Source: DASUPK01 sp963774305 | GTDB taxonomy: Bacteria > Actinomycetota > Thermoleophilia > Solirubrobacterales > 70-9 | DNA: 64,000 nucleotides | Assembly: GCA_963774305.1 (NCBI GenBank) | Contig: CAVZEM010000010.1 | Coordinates: 62,001 to 126,000 of the forward strand | Reading direction: 5' to 3' | Shown: piece by piece, positions 7,207-16,000 of the stretch | Position numbering within the stretch: position 1 is the stretch's first letter | How the letters are laid out: every line of letters starts with the position of its first letter | Position numbers and translations under genes: made by a program | The notes under the pieces: model-generated | The model's database searches: none | Told to the model about the DNA's origin: nothing | Seen by the model: only the letters and a program-made list of their open reading frames with translations

Positions 7207-9573
7207 GTGGCTTCGGCGGCGTCGCTGCTTGCGATTGCCGCTGTCGCCGTCCCGGCGACCGCCGGGGCGGCAGTCAAGCTGACCGGGAAGCGGATCGTGG
7301 TCACCAACGGCGCCGCTCGCGCCGTGATCGACAGGGCGCCCTTCCGGCTCGTCTTCCGCTCGCGCGGTCACACCCTCCTCCGCGAGCTGCGCGCGCCGGC
7401 ATCGACGACCCCGGCGGCGCTTCCGAGCACGGACGATCCCGAGCCCTTCACGCTCGAGCGCCACCCCGACAACGCCGTCTACGCCCCGCTCACCTACGAG
7501 GTTGGAACGGAGCTGCATGCGCAGTGGGAGTCCGGGCTGTGGAACGGGAACACCCTCTTCGATCGCCGCTCCGGGACGGTTTACGCGGCCCGGCGGGTGA
7601 TCTCCGCAAAGCAGCGCGGCAAGGGCGTTCGCCTGACCCTGTCCACCGACGAGGCCGGGCGGCGGCTGATCGCCAGGATCGAGCCCGACCGTTCGGGCGG
7701 CATCCGCGTCCGTGTGCGTCCCAGCTCCCCGGCCGGCGTGATCACGCTCGGCGACTCCTTCGCCACCGCGCCCGGCGAGGGCTTCCACGGGTTCGGCGGC
7801 AGGCACGGCACGACGGACAAGCGCGGCGAGAAGCTCTACGGCGACGTGGTCCAGGAGAACCTCGGCGGGCAGGAGACCCTGCTGCCAGGGCTGGCGCTGT
7901 TCCCCCTGCTGGTCAGCTCCGGCACCTCGCACAGCATCGCCGACCTGGGCGGGATTCCGAGCCCCACCGAGCTGCCCGGGGGCCTCGAGCGCTACCTCTT
8001 CCCGAACGGCATGAGCGCCGCCTACTACCCGCAGGCGGAGTTCGTCTCCTCCCGGGGCTACGGGTTCCTCCTCAACCAGAGCGAGCGCTCGCGCTGGCGG
8101 ATGGCGAACGACCGGCCCGACGCCTGGCAGGTGCAGGCGAGCTCCGGCCGCCTCGACTACACGGTGTTCCCGGCGCGCAGCCGCCGCGGCGCGATCCGGG
8201 AGCTGACCTCGGTGACGGGCCGTCATCGCCTGCCGCCGAGCTGGGCCGAGGGGCCGGCGCTGTCGCGGGCCGTCCAGTCCCCCGCCCTGCCCGGCCTACC
8301 CCCGTCAGAGAACGCCGACACCTACCGGGCCAAGATCGAGCAGGACCTGGCCGACATCCGCCGCTACGACCTGCACATCTCCGCCTACGGGTTCGAGGGG
8401 TGGGGGATGCTCGATCTCGGGTATGTCCGCTCGGTGATCGCCCGCCTGCACGCGATGGGGATCCACGCGATTCTCTACGTGCGCGCCTACGTCTCCGACG
8501 ACGCGCTCGCGACCCAGCCGCCCGGCGATTTCGAGGAGACCAAGCGGCTTGGGCTGGTCGCGACGACCGCGAGCGGCGCGCCCTACGAGTTCGGCGGCAA
8601 CGGCGGCTCGCCAGCGACGCTTCTCGACTTCACCAAGCCGGCCACGGTGGCCTGGTGGCGGAGGCGACTCAACCTGCTGATCGGGCTCGGGGCCGACGGG
8701 TTCATGCAGGACTTCGGCGAGCAGGTCCAGGACGGCATGCACTTCTCCAACGGCAGCACCGGGGCAACGATGCACAACCGCTATCCGGTCCTCTACCACC
8801 GGGTCTCACGTCGCATCCTCGATCGCTGGGGAGCGAAGCACCCAAGGCACGATCCGATCTGGTTCTTCACCCGCGCGGGCTACAGCGGCCGGCCCGGTAG
8901 CGCGGCCTATGAGATGGGCAACTTCCCGGGCGACGAGACCGTCGACTGGGAGGCCGCCTCCGGGCTGCGATCGCTGGCCCCCGACATGCTCAACCGGGCG
9001 GTCGGCGGCGCCTTCGGCTACACGACCGACATCGGGGGCTACATCGACACCCTGACCGGGCCGCCCAGCGAGGAGCTGTACGACCGCTGGAGCGAATGGG
9101 CCGCCCTCACCCCGTACTTCCGCGTCCACAACTCGTCCTCGAGCGGCGTCCGCATGCCCTGGGCCTACGGCGATGCCACGCTCGCCCGCTGGAAGGCGAT
9201 GGCGAACCTGCACGAGCGGGCGCTGCCGCTGATGCGGAGGCTGTGGATCAAGGGGCGCCGGACGGGGATGCCGGTCACGCGTCCCCTCTGGCTCAGCGCC
9301 CCGGAGGCGCCCGCCTCAGGCCGTGACCAGGAGTGGATGCTCGGCGCCAACGTGCTGGTGGCGCCGGTGGTCATCAAGGGCGATACCTCGCGCTCAGTGG
9401 CGCTCCCGCGCGGCTGCTGGGTGCACGAGCCCACCGGGCAGCGGTTGGCCGGCCCGGGCACCGCCACGGTGCCCGCCCCGCTGGGCGCGCTGCCCTACTT
9501 CTTCCGCTGCGGGACGCAGCCGTTCAAGGTCCCCGCCGTGCAGAAGCACCGTCACAAGCACAGGGGCAAGTAG
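7207..9573 (+). CDS. secreted glycoside hydrolase family 31 (alpha-glucosidase type)
   Basis: Retaining alpha-glycosidase exported by an N-terminal signal peptide (SLLAIAAVAVPATAGAA). Start GTG 7207. The family nucleophile sits in GADGFMQDFGEQV (D502) and the acid/base aspartate in TTDIGGY (D608); the region between carries FTRAGYSG, also typical of GH31. FMxDFGE is also seen in the YihQ (sulfoquinovosidase) branch, but the sulfonate-binding residues cannot be checked by eye, so the substrate is left open. 788 residues. The C-terminus is basic (KHRHKHRGK). It sits downstream of a sugar epimerase, consistent with carbohydrate use. Confidence 0.88.
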   Translation: MASAASLLAIAAVAVPATAGAAVKLTGKRIVVTNGAARAVIDRAPFRLVFRSRGHTLLRELRAPASTTPAALPSTDDPEPFTLERHPDNAVYAPLTYEVGTELHAQWESGLWNGNTLFDRRSGTVYAARRVISAKQRGKGVRLTLSTDEAGRRLIARIEPDRSGGIRVRVRPSSPAGVITLGDSFATAPGEGFHGFGGRHGTTDKRGEKLYGDVVQENLGGQETLLPGLALFPLLVSSGTSHSIADLGGIPSPTELPGGLERYLFPNGMSAAYYPQAEFVSSRGYGFLLNQSERSRWRMANDRPDAWQVQASSGRLDYTVFPARSRRGAIRELTSVTGRHRLPPSWAEGPALSRAVQSPALPGLPPSENADTYRAKIEQDLADIRRYDLHISAYGFEGWGMLDLGYVRSVIARLHAMGIHAILYVRAYVSDDALATQPPGDFEETKRLGLVATTASGAPYEFGGNGGSPATLLDFTKPATVAWWRRRLNLLIGLGADGFMQDFGEQVQDGMHFSNGSTGATMHNRYPVLYHRVSRRILDRWGAKHPRHDPIWFFTRAGYSGRPGSAAYEMGNFPGDETVDWEAASGLRSLAPDMLNRAVGGAFGYTTDIGGYIDTLTGPPSEELYDRWSEWAALTPYFRVHNSSSSGVRMPWAYGDATLARWKAMANLHERALPLMRRLWIKGRRTGMPVTRPLWLSAPEAPASGRDQEWMLGANVLVAPVVIKGDTSRSVALPRGCWVHEPTGQRLAGPGTATVPAPLGALPYFFRCGTQPFKVPAVQKHRHKHRGK

Positions 9574-9595
9574 GCCGGACCTTTACCCTTGGCCC

Positions 9596-10348
9596 ATGCC
9601 TGCAGCGGCCTTCCAGGGCAAGGAGTGCGTCTGCCAGTTCCAGCGCGGGATCTGCGACCAGACCTGCGTGCGGGACATGCTCGAGACGCCGTTCTACATG
9701 GCGTGCCTGAAGCTCAAGGGCCGCCAGTGCCTGGTGGTCGGCGGCGGCGACGTCGCGCTGGAGAAGGTCGATGGCCTGCTGCTCTGCGACGGCGACGTCC
9801 ACGTGGTGGCGCCCGAGATCCTGCCCGAGCTCGCCGAGTACGCCGCCGAGGGGTCGATCACCTGGGACCGGCGCACCTTCGTCGACGGCGACCTCGACGG
9901 CGTCTTCCTCGCCATCGCCGCGACCAACGACACCGACGTCAACATCTCGGTCTCCGACGGGGCCGAGCGCCGGGCGATGCTGGTCAACGTGGTCGACGTG
10001 CCGCCGCTCTGCAACTTCATCCTGCCCGCGATCGAGCGCTCCGGCCCGTTGGCGATCGCGATCTCGACCGCCGGCGCCTCGCCCGCCCTCGCCAAGCGGA
10101 TGAAGCGGGAGATCGCCGTCTCCTACGGCGAGCCCTACGCCCGCCTGGCGGTGATCCTCAACGACCATCGCGGCTGGGCCAAGGGCACCCTCCCCACCTA
10201 TCAGGACCGCAAGGAGTTCTTCGAGGGGATCGTCAACGGCGACCCCGACCCGATCGAGCTGATCAAGCAGGGCCGCGAGGACGAGGTCCAGAGGCTGATC
10301 GAGGCGCACAAGGACCGCTTCGCCTCGGCGCTCGGCGTTTCGGCCTAG
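9596..10348 (+). CDS. precorrin-2 dehydrogenase / sirohydrochlorin ferrochelatase (siroheme synthase N-terminal type)
   Basis: Oxidises precorrin-2 to sirohydrochlorin and probably inserts iron, the last steps to siroheme. The NAD-binding motif is CLVVGGGDVALEKVDGLL, and the ISTAGASPALAKRMKREI segment is characteristic of the CysG/Met8 family. Start ATG 9596, 6 nt after TACCCT. Residues 11-24 form an unusual cysteine cluster (C11, C13, C20, C24) ahead of the fold, not usual in CysG or Met8. No methyltransferase domain, 250 residues. Siroheme would serve the sulfite reductase at 48674. It overlaps the convergent methyltransferase by 4 bp at a shared CTAG. Confidence 0.88.
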   Translation: MPAAAFQGKECVCQFQRGICDQTCVRDMLETPFYMACLKLKGRQCLVVGGGDVALEKVDGLLLCDGDVHVVAPEILPELAEYAAEGSITWDRRTFVDGDLDGVFLAIAATNDTDVNISVSDGAERRAMLVNVVDVPPLCNFILPAIERSGPLAIAISTAGASPALAKRMKREIAVSYGEPYARLAVILNDHRGWAKGTLPTYQDRKEFFEGIVNGDPDPIELIKQGREDEVQRLIEAHKDRFASALGVSA

Positions 10349-11154
10349 CTCTTCGACCCCTTGATCAGCAGGAACTCGGCGGGCTGCCGGTAGCTGCCAT
10401 CGTCGGCAACGTTCATCGACTCGTAGAGCTCGACGACCTCGTCGCGCAGCGGGTCCCACTTTCCCTGAGGCTCGAGCAGGGCCTTCGCGGCGACGATCGG
10501 CGGCAGGGCTCGCTCGTACTCGTCATAGAAGTCCTGCATCGAGGGGGCGACGAATTCGACGCTGGTCCGCTCGAACTCCAGGTCGACGCCCGTGCCGCCG
10601 AACAGCTCGCGAGCGTGATCCTCCATGCCCCACAGGATCGGCGGCTGGAACCCCTCGGGGGGAGGCGGCATGTGCTTGGCGATCGTCATGAAGAACCGGC
10701 CGACGTTGCCCTCGGGAGTCCATGCGCAGATGGCGATTCGCCCGCCCGGCTCCAGCACCCGGGCGATCTCCGAGGCCGTCTTGGCATGGTCGGGCGCGAA
10801 CATACATCCGAACACGGAGAGCACTGCGTCGAAGCTCGCGTCCTCGAAGGGCAGTTGCTCGGCATCGCCCTCGACCCAGTCGATCTCGACGCCCGCGTCG
10901 GCGGCGTTGGCGCGCGCCGCCTCCAGCAGCTCGGGCGTCAGGTCGAGCCCGGTCGTCTCGGCGCCCGCCTTGGCCGCCGGAATCGTCGCGTTGCCGCTGC
11001 CGCAGGCGACGTCCAGCACCGTGCCGCCCTCGCTCACCCGGGCGGCCTCGACGGCGGCGGTTCCCGCCCCGGCGATCCGGTGCACGATCGACGGGTAGTC
11101 GCCCATCGCCCACATCGCTCGAGCCTGCTGCTTCTGCTCGGTCAACTCAGCCAT
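10345..11154 (-). CDS. class I SAM-dependent methyltransferase
   Basis: Methyltransferase with the SAM-binding glycine motif VLDVACGSGNATIPAA (about residues 45-60), the acidic ribose-binding LDLTPELLEAA and the later GDAEQLPFEDASFDAV strand, which together are of the UbiE/COQ5-like type. Start ATG 11154 with GGGAGAG just upstream. 269 residues. The substrate is unknown and the neighbours do not suggest one. The gene ends inside the stop region of the siroheme gene, so the two are convergent. Confidence 0.85.
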   Translation of the reverse strand: MAELTEQKQQARAMWAMGDYPSIVHRIAGAGTAAVEAARVSEGGTVLDVACGSGNATIPAAKAGAETTGLDLTPELLEAARANAADAGVEIDWVEGDAEQLPFEDASFDAVLSVFGCMFAPDHAKTASEIARVLEPGGRIAICAWTPEGNVGRFFMTIAKHMPPPPEGFQPPILWGMEDHARELFGGTGVDLEFERTSVEFVAPSMQDFYDEYERALPPIVAAKALLEPQGKWDPLRDEVVELYESMNVADDGSYRQPAEFLLIKGSKS

Positions 11155-11228
11155 CTCTCCCCTCCTTCGTTCAGGATCCGTCGCACCGTCTCACAAACGG
11201 AGGGGAAGTTACTTGCTGTTCGTCACAG

Positions 11229-12068
11229 CTACCCGGCGGGCAGCGCATAGACCGCGACGGCGACGTACTGAACGGCGGCCGCCGCGATCACCAGCACGTG
11301 GAAGATCTCGTGGTAGCCGAACACCTGCGGCCTCGGATCGGGCTTGCGCTTCGCGTATACGACGGCGCCCGCCGAATAGAGGACCCCTCCGAGCGCGATC
11401 AGGCCGACCCCGCCCGGGCCGATCTCGTCCCAGAGCTGCGGCAGGCTGACGATCGCCACCCAGCCGGTGCTCAGGTAGATCACCGTGGTGACCCAGTAGG
11501 GGGCGGTGATCCAAACAAGGTTGAGGACCAGGCCGGCCGCGGCAGTCGCCCAGACGACGATCAGCACCACGTTCGCCAGCGTCCCGTGCATGACCAGAAG
11601 AGCGAAGGGCGTGTAGGTGCCGGCGATGAAGACGAAGATCATCGTGTGGTCGAGGCGGCGCATCCACTGCCTCACCTCGGGCGTCCAGGTGACCCGGTGA
11701 TAGAGGGCGCTCGTCCCGAGCATCGCCGAGAGGGAGAAGGCGTAGATCGACATCGCGATCACAGCCGTGGTGCCACTGGCGGCGAGGATCAGGGCTGCGC
11801 CGGCGCCCAGCGAGACGAAGAAGGCCCACTGATGGGAGACGCCGCGCAGTCGCGGCTTCTGGGAGAGCTTGTGGGCGACCTCGTGAGCGGCCGCGGCAGC
11901 GGTCTCGCGGGCGGTGGCGACCTGCTTGCTTGCCACGTCGCGGGCCGCGCCCAGCCGCTCACCGGCTTCGGCCCTGGCGCTGCCGAGCTTCTCGCCGGCG
12001 GCACCGGCTGCATCACGTGCGGCCCCGAGCGGATTGGGGCCGGACGGAGTCTCGTCGCCCGCCGTCAC
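11229..12068 (-). CDS. hemolysin III / PAQR-family membrane protein
   Basis: Seven-helix integral membrane protein of the HlyIII/YqfA family, related to adiponectin receptors; biochemical role in bacteria unsettled. Family marks are the segment SALYHRVTW (Ser and His of the hydrolase-like site) and the late FGYHEIFHVLV with paired histidines. An alanine-rich amphipathic stretch of about 65 residues precedes the first helix and is not part of the core family. Start GTG 12068 is preferred; an in-frame start at 12116 would add 16 residues and crowd the divergent gene at 12121. Confidence 0.85.
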   Translation of the reverse strand: MTAGDETPSGPNPLGAARDAAGAAGEKLGSARAEAGERLGAARDVASKQVATARETAAAAAHEVAHKLSQKPRLRGVSHQWAFFVSLGAGAALILAASGTTAVIAMSIYAFSLSAMLGTSALYHRVTWTPEVRQWMRRLDHTMIFVFIAGTYTPFALLVMHGTLANVVLIVVWATAAAGLVLNLVWITAPYWVTTVIYLSTGWVAIVSLPQLWDEIGPGGVGLIALGGVLYSAGAVVYAKRKPDPRPQVFGYHEIFHVLVIAAAAVQYVAVAVYALPAG

Positions 12069-12120
12069 GCCACCAACGATAGTCGCCAGGCGCCTTTGGG
12101 CCGCTAGTGTGCGCACCCGC

Positions 12121-12489
12121 GTGGCGCTGTTTGGGAAAAGCGAGGAGAAGGTTGCTCAGGAAGAGGAGGCGAAGGCGGAGGCAGAGCGCCTCCAGTCGCT
12201 CACGGCTGTCCAGTTCGCCGAGGTGCTAATGCCGGCCTTTGGTCCGGATGGCCCGAAGCCTGGCGGCTACCTCAACCAGCTGCAGGTCGGGAGCTGGCTG
12301 ATGTCCTCTTTCCCCCGTGGGAACAAGTACCTGACGGACCTCCGGGACCCGATCATGGAGGGGCTGCAGGTCCTCGAGAACGCCGACCTGATCGTCGGAA
12401 GAACGCGGGGAGGCGCGGCGTCGCTGCTCAAAGCCACCCGGCTCGGCGAGACCGCGCTCGCCGAGGGCACGGTTGCCGAGAAGCTTTAG
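12121..12489 (+). CDS. hypothetical protein, possible winged-helix fold
   Basis: No family recognised. 122 residues from GTG 12121, which follows a TAGTGT motif by 10 nt. The N-terminus is charged and helical (EEKVAQEEEAKAEAERL). The remainder alternates helices with a GGYLNQLQVGSWLM segment and a TRGGAASLLKATRLGETAL end, a pattern that resembles small winged-helix proteins, but this is a guess. It lies just ahead of the NrdR box; its stop is 13 nt before the palindrome, so it probably does not belong to the nrd unit. Confidence 0.6.
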   Translation: MALFGKSEEKVAQEEEAKAEAERLQSLTAVQFAEVLMPAFGPDGPKPGGYLNQLQVGSWLMSSFPRGNKYLTDLRDPIMEGLQVLENADLIVGRTRGGAASLLKATRLGETALAEGTVAEKL

Positions 12490-12501
12490 GGTAGATCCCT
12501 C

Positions 12502-12566
12502 TTGACACTAGATCTAGTGTCATTTCTCAATACAGATGTTTGATAGACACTAGGCTTCGCTAGACT
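12502..12566 (+). promoter_or_regulatory. nrd promoter with NrdR box
   Basis: A perfect 20-bp palindrome TGACACTAGATCTAGTGTCA occupies 12503-12522. Its inner 16 bases ACACTAGATCTAGTGT fit the published NrdR-box pattern (acaCwAtATaTwGtGt). It overlaps a TTGACA hexamer (12502-12507). A second, degenerate site AGACACTAG...CTAGACT lies at 12546-12566, ending in the -10-like TAGACT (12561-12566), 7 nt before the nrdR GTG. The site explains control of nrdR and nrdJ by the repressor encoded next to it. Confidence 0.82.
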
Positions 12567-12573
12567 GGACGGA

Positions 12574-12987
12574 GTGAACTGTCCCCGCTGCAACTCCCCC
12601 AGCTCCACCCTCGAGACGCGCAAGGCCGATGGCGGCGCTGCCCTTCGGCGCCGCCGCGAGTGCTCCTCGTGCGGGCATCGCTTCACCACATACGAGCGAG
12701 CCGTCCCGGAGACGATCGTCGTCATCAAGCGAGACGGCCATCGCCAGCCCTTCGACCGAGAGAAGCTGCGGTCCGGTCTCGTCAGGGCCTCACACAAGCG
12801 CGACGTCGACCCGCGCCGGCTCGAGGAGATCGTCGAGCGGATCGAGGAGGTGGCCCGGGTCGAGGGCGGCGAGCTGAGTGCCGCGCGGATCGGCGAGCTC
12901 TGTCTCGACGGGCTGGCGAAGATCGACCGCGGCGCCTATCTGCAGTTTGCGGGAACTCTGCGGGTGGCGCCTCCGGAGCTCTCATGA
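12574..12987 (+). CDS. nrdR: transcriptional repressor NrdR
   Basis: Zinc-ribbon/ATP-cone repressor that senses ATP/dATP and shuts off ribonucleotide reductase genes. The zinc ribbon is C3-P-R-C6 and C30-S-S-C33; the HRFTTYERA stretch and ATP-cone (VVIKRDGHRQPFDREKLRSGL) follow. GTG 12574 gives the canonical MNCPRC beginning. 137 residues, slightly shorter than the usual about 150; the end after QFAGTLR lacks the usual longer tail. It lies directly downstream of its own operator and about 100 nt before nrdJ. Confidence 0.95.
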   Translation: MNCPRCNSPSSTLETRKADGGAALRRRRECSSCGHRFTTYERAVPETIVVIKRDGHRQPFDREKLRSGLVRASHKRDVDPRRLEEIVERIEEVARVEGGELSAARIGELCLDGLAKIDRGAYLQFAGTLRVAPPELS

Positions 12988-13087
12988 AAATGCCCGCAAA
13001 TAACGAACTAGCGGAGCCTCGATTCCGTCCGAAGGGCGGAGGATGCTGCGGTGCTCACCCCAAAAGCCGAGCGAGAGGAGAAAACTG

Positions 13088-15916
13088 ATGCCGAAGGCCG
13101 CTTCGAAGGCAGCAATCACAACCGAGAAGGGCCTCGTCATCGAACGCCGGTTCACCTCTCCCGGGGTGCACCCCTACGACGAGCTCGAGTGGGAGACGCG
13201 GGACGCGATCATCGGCGATCCGCAAGCTGAGGGGGGTCCGGCCTTCGAGCAGAAGGACGTCGAGTTCCCGACCAGCTGGTCGCAGAACGCGACCAACATC
13301 GTCGCCCAGAAATACTTCCGCGGACAGCTCGGCTCCCCCGGGCGCGAGACCTCCGTCAAGCAGATGGTCAGCAGGGTCGCCGACCGGATCACCGAGGCGG
13401 GGCGCGAGGCCGGCTACTTCGCCACCGACGAGGACGCAGACGCCTTCGACGCTGAGCTCACCTCGATCCTGGTCAACCAGAAGGCCGCCTTCAACAGCCC
13501 GGTCTGGTTCAACGTCGGCTGGAAGCAGCCCGGCCAGGAGCAGGCCTCGGCCTGCTTCATCCTCTCGGTCGAGGACGACATGGACTCCATCCTCTCCTGG
13601 AACACCAAGGAGGGGATCATCTTCAAGGGCGGCTCCGGCTCGGGCATCAACCTCTCCAAGATCCGCGGCTCGATGGAGCATCTCTCCAAGGGCGGGATCG
13701 CCTCAGGCCCGGTCAGCTTCATGCGCGGCGCCGACTCCTGGGCCGGCGCGATCAAGTCCGGCGGCGGCACACGGCGTGCGGCCAAGATGGTCGTGCTCGA
13801 CGTCGACCACCCGGACATCGAGAAGTTCATCTGGTGCAAGGCCGACGAGGAGAAGAAGGCCGCCGCGCTGAAGGCCGCCGACTTCGACATGCGGCTGGAC
13901 TCGGATGCCTTCGCGTCGGTCCAGTTCCAGAACGCCAACAACTCGGTCCGCGTCACCGACGAGTTCATGGAGGCGGTCGCCAACGACGACGACTGGGACC
14001 TGCGCGCCCGCACCGACGGCCGGCCGATCAAGACCGTCAAGGCCCGCGAGCTGATGGACCAGATCGCCGAGGCGGCCTGGCAGTGCGCCGATCCGGGCAT
14101 GCAGTACGACACGACCATCAACCGGTGGCACACGGACCCGAACACCGGTCCGATCACCGCCTCGAACCCATGCTCCGAGTACATGTCGATCGACGACTCG
14201 GCCTGCAATCTCGCCTCGCTCAACCTGATGAAGTTCCGCAACGAGGACGGCAGCTTCAACGTCGACGACTTCACCCACGCGGTCGACATCGTCTTCCTGG
14301 CGCAGGAGATCCTGGTCGGCTTCTCCAGCTACCCGACCGAGCAGATCACGCAGAACGCCCGCGCGTTCCGCCAGCTCGGCCTCGGCTACGCCAACCTTGG
14401 CGCCCTGCTGATGGCCGGCGGCATGCCCTACGACTCGGAGGCGGGCCGCGCTCTCGCCGGCTCGATCACCGCGCTGATGACGGGGCGCGGCTACCGGATG
14501 TCGGCGCAGGTTGCGGCGAACGTCGGGCCGTACGACGGCTACGAGGTGAACCGCGAGCCGCACAACCAGGTGATGCGGATGCACCAGTCCGCCGCCTACG
14601 AGATCTCCGACGAGCTGGTCGAGGAGCCGCTCCTGCACGCGGCGCGCGAGTCATGGGACGAGGCCGTCGCGCTCGGCGAGCAGCACGGCTACCGCAACGC
14701 CCAGGCGACCGTCCTCGCTCCGACGGGAACGATCAGCTTCCTGATGGACTGCGACACGACCGGCATCGAGCCGGACTTCTCACTGGTCAAGTTCAAGGAG
14801 CTGGTCGGCGGCGGCCAGATGAAGATCGTCAACGGCTCGGTCGACCTGGCGCTCGAGACGCTCGGCTACTCCGACTCGGAGATCGAGCAGATCGACGCCT
14901 ACATCAATGAGCACAACACGATCATCGGGGCGCCCGGCCTGAAGGACGAGCACCTCGAGATCTTCGACGTGGCGGTCGGCGAGCGCTCCATCTCGCACAC
15001 CGGCCACATCGACATGATGGCCGCGGCCCAGCCGTTCCTCTCGGGCGCGATCTCGAAGACGGTCAATCTGCCGGAGACGGCGACCGTCGCCGACATCGCC
15101 GACGCCTACAGCGACGGCTGGAAGAAGGGCCTCAAGGCCCTCGCGATCTACCGCGACGGCTCCAAGACCGCCCAGGCGCTGAAGACCGACGCCGGCGAGA
15201 AGAAGTCCGAGCCGGCTGAGGCCGCCGCGCCGCAGCGGAACAAGATGCCGCGCGAGCGGGAGTCCATCACCCACAAGTTCTCCGTGGGCATGCACGAGGG
15301 CTACATCACCGCGGGCAAGTACCCGGACGGCTCGGTCGGCGAGATCTTCCTCACCGACATCGGCAAGGAGGGCTCGACGATCAAGGGCCTGATGAACGCC
15401 TTCGCGACCGCGATCTCGATGGGCCTGCAGTACGGCGTGCCGCTCGAGGACTACGTGAAGAAGTTCAGCTACATGCGCTTCGAGCCCGAGGGCATCACGC
15501 GGAATCCCGAGATCCCGTTCGCCAAGTCGCTGCCCGACTACATCATGCGGTGGCTGGCGAGCCGGTTCATCGACGACGTCGACTACCTCGAGAGCCTCGG
15601 CATCATGACCGACCAGGTGCGCGCCCGGAAGGAGGCCCAGCAGGCCTTCCCGATGGACGACACGGACTCACCCTCCAATGGCGGCAACGGCCACTCGAAC
15701 GGCGAGAGCAACGGCGCGTCCAACGGTGAGGCCAAGGCGAACGGGGAGTCGAAGCCGGCGACGGCGGCGCTCACCGACACCCCGCCGGTCGTGCCGGCGA
15801 AGATGGGTGCCGACCTCGAGCTGGGACCGGCCTGCGACCAGTGCGGAGGCATGATGCAGCGCACGGGCTCCTGCTACACGTGCTCGAGCTGCGGCAACAA
15901 CACCGGCTGCGGCTAG
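13088..15916 (+). CDS. nrdJ: class II (adenosylcobalamin-dependent) ribonucleoside-diphosphate reductase
   Basis: Reduces ribonucleotides to deoxyribonucleotides using a cobalamin-generated thiyl radical, oxygen-independent. Start ATG 13088 follows GAGAGGAG. Marks: ASACFILSVEDDMDSIL near the N-terminal catalytic region, the NPCSEY motif about residue 360 with a conserved cysteine, LAPTGTISFLMDCDTTGIEPD later, and a C-terminal cysteine cluster CDQCGGMM...CYTCSSCG after a low-complexity Asn/Gly/Ser linker (about residues 857-905). That tail carries the redox-active cysteines. 942 residues. No cobalamin riboswitch is visible upstream; control appears to be by NrdR. Confidence 0.95.
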   Translation: MPKAASKAAITTEKGLVIERRFTSPGVHPYDELEWETRDAIIGDPQAEGGPAFEQKDVEFPTSWSQNATNIVAQKYFRGQLGSPGRETSVKQMVSRVADRITEAGREAGYFATDEDADAFDAELTSILVNQKAAFNSPVWFNVGWKQPGQEQASACFILSVEDDMDSILSWNTKEGIIFKGGSGSGINLSKIRGSMEHLSKGGIASGPVSFMRGADSWAGAIKSGGGTRRAAKMVVLDVDHPDIEKFIWCKADEEKKAAALKAADFDMRLDSDAFASVQFQNANNSVRVTDEFMEAVANDDDWDLRARTDGRPIKTVKARELMDQIAEAAWQCADPGMQYDTTINRWHTDPNTGPITASNPCSEYMSIDDSACNLASLNLMKFRNEDGSFNVDDFTHAVDIVFLAQEILVGFSSYPTEQITQNARAFRQLGLGYANLGALLMAGGMPYDSEAGRALAGSITALMTGRGYRMSAQVAANVGPYDGYEVNREPHNQVMRMHQSAAYEISDELVEEPLLHAARESWDEAVALGEQHGYRNAQATVLAPTGTISFLMDCDTTGIEPDFSLVKFKELVGGGQMKIVNGSVDLALETLGYSDSEIEQIDAYINEHNTIIGAPGLKDEHLEIFDVAVGERSISHTGHIDMMAAAQPFLSGAISKTVNLPETATVADIADAYSDGWKKGLKALAIYRDGSKTAQALKTDAGEKKSEPAEAAAPQRNKMPRERESITHKFSVGMHEGYITAGKYPDGSVGEIFLTDIGKEGSTIKGLMNAFATAISMGLQYGVPLEDYVKKFSYMRFEPEGITRNPEIPFAKSLPDYIMRWLASRFIDDVDYLESLGIMTDQVRARKEAQQAFPMDDTDSPSNGGNGHSNGESNGASNGEAKANGESKPATAALTDTPPVVPAKMGADLELGPACDQCGGMMQRTGSCYTCSSCGNNTGCG

Positions 15917-16000
15917 CGGTCACCCTTCACGGCTTCGAAGTGTGATTCTTCAAAGCTCTGTTTTTCGTCCAAAGCGGCGGTTTCTTCCGGCCGACTTGCC

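Noticed and set aside
6100..8226. 708-codon minus-strand open frame antisense to the epimerase and GH31 genes
   Set aside because: Composition is Arg/Gly/Ala-rich with no motif; the plus-strand genes explain the region fully. Similar long antisense frames at 19263-22142 and 49181-51085 were rejected for the same reason.
12535..12570. A strong second NrdR box at the usual three-turn spacing
   Set aside because: Only a degenerate repeat is present and its centre is 44 bp from the first; mentioned as weak, not annotated separately.
13000..13087. Cobalamin riboswitch before nrdJ
   Set aside because: The 100-nt gap is too short and shows no B12-box-like sequence.
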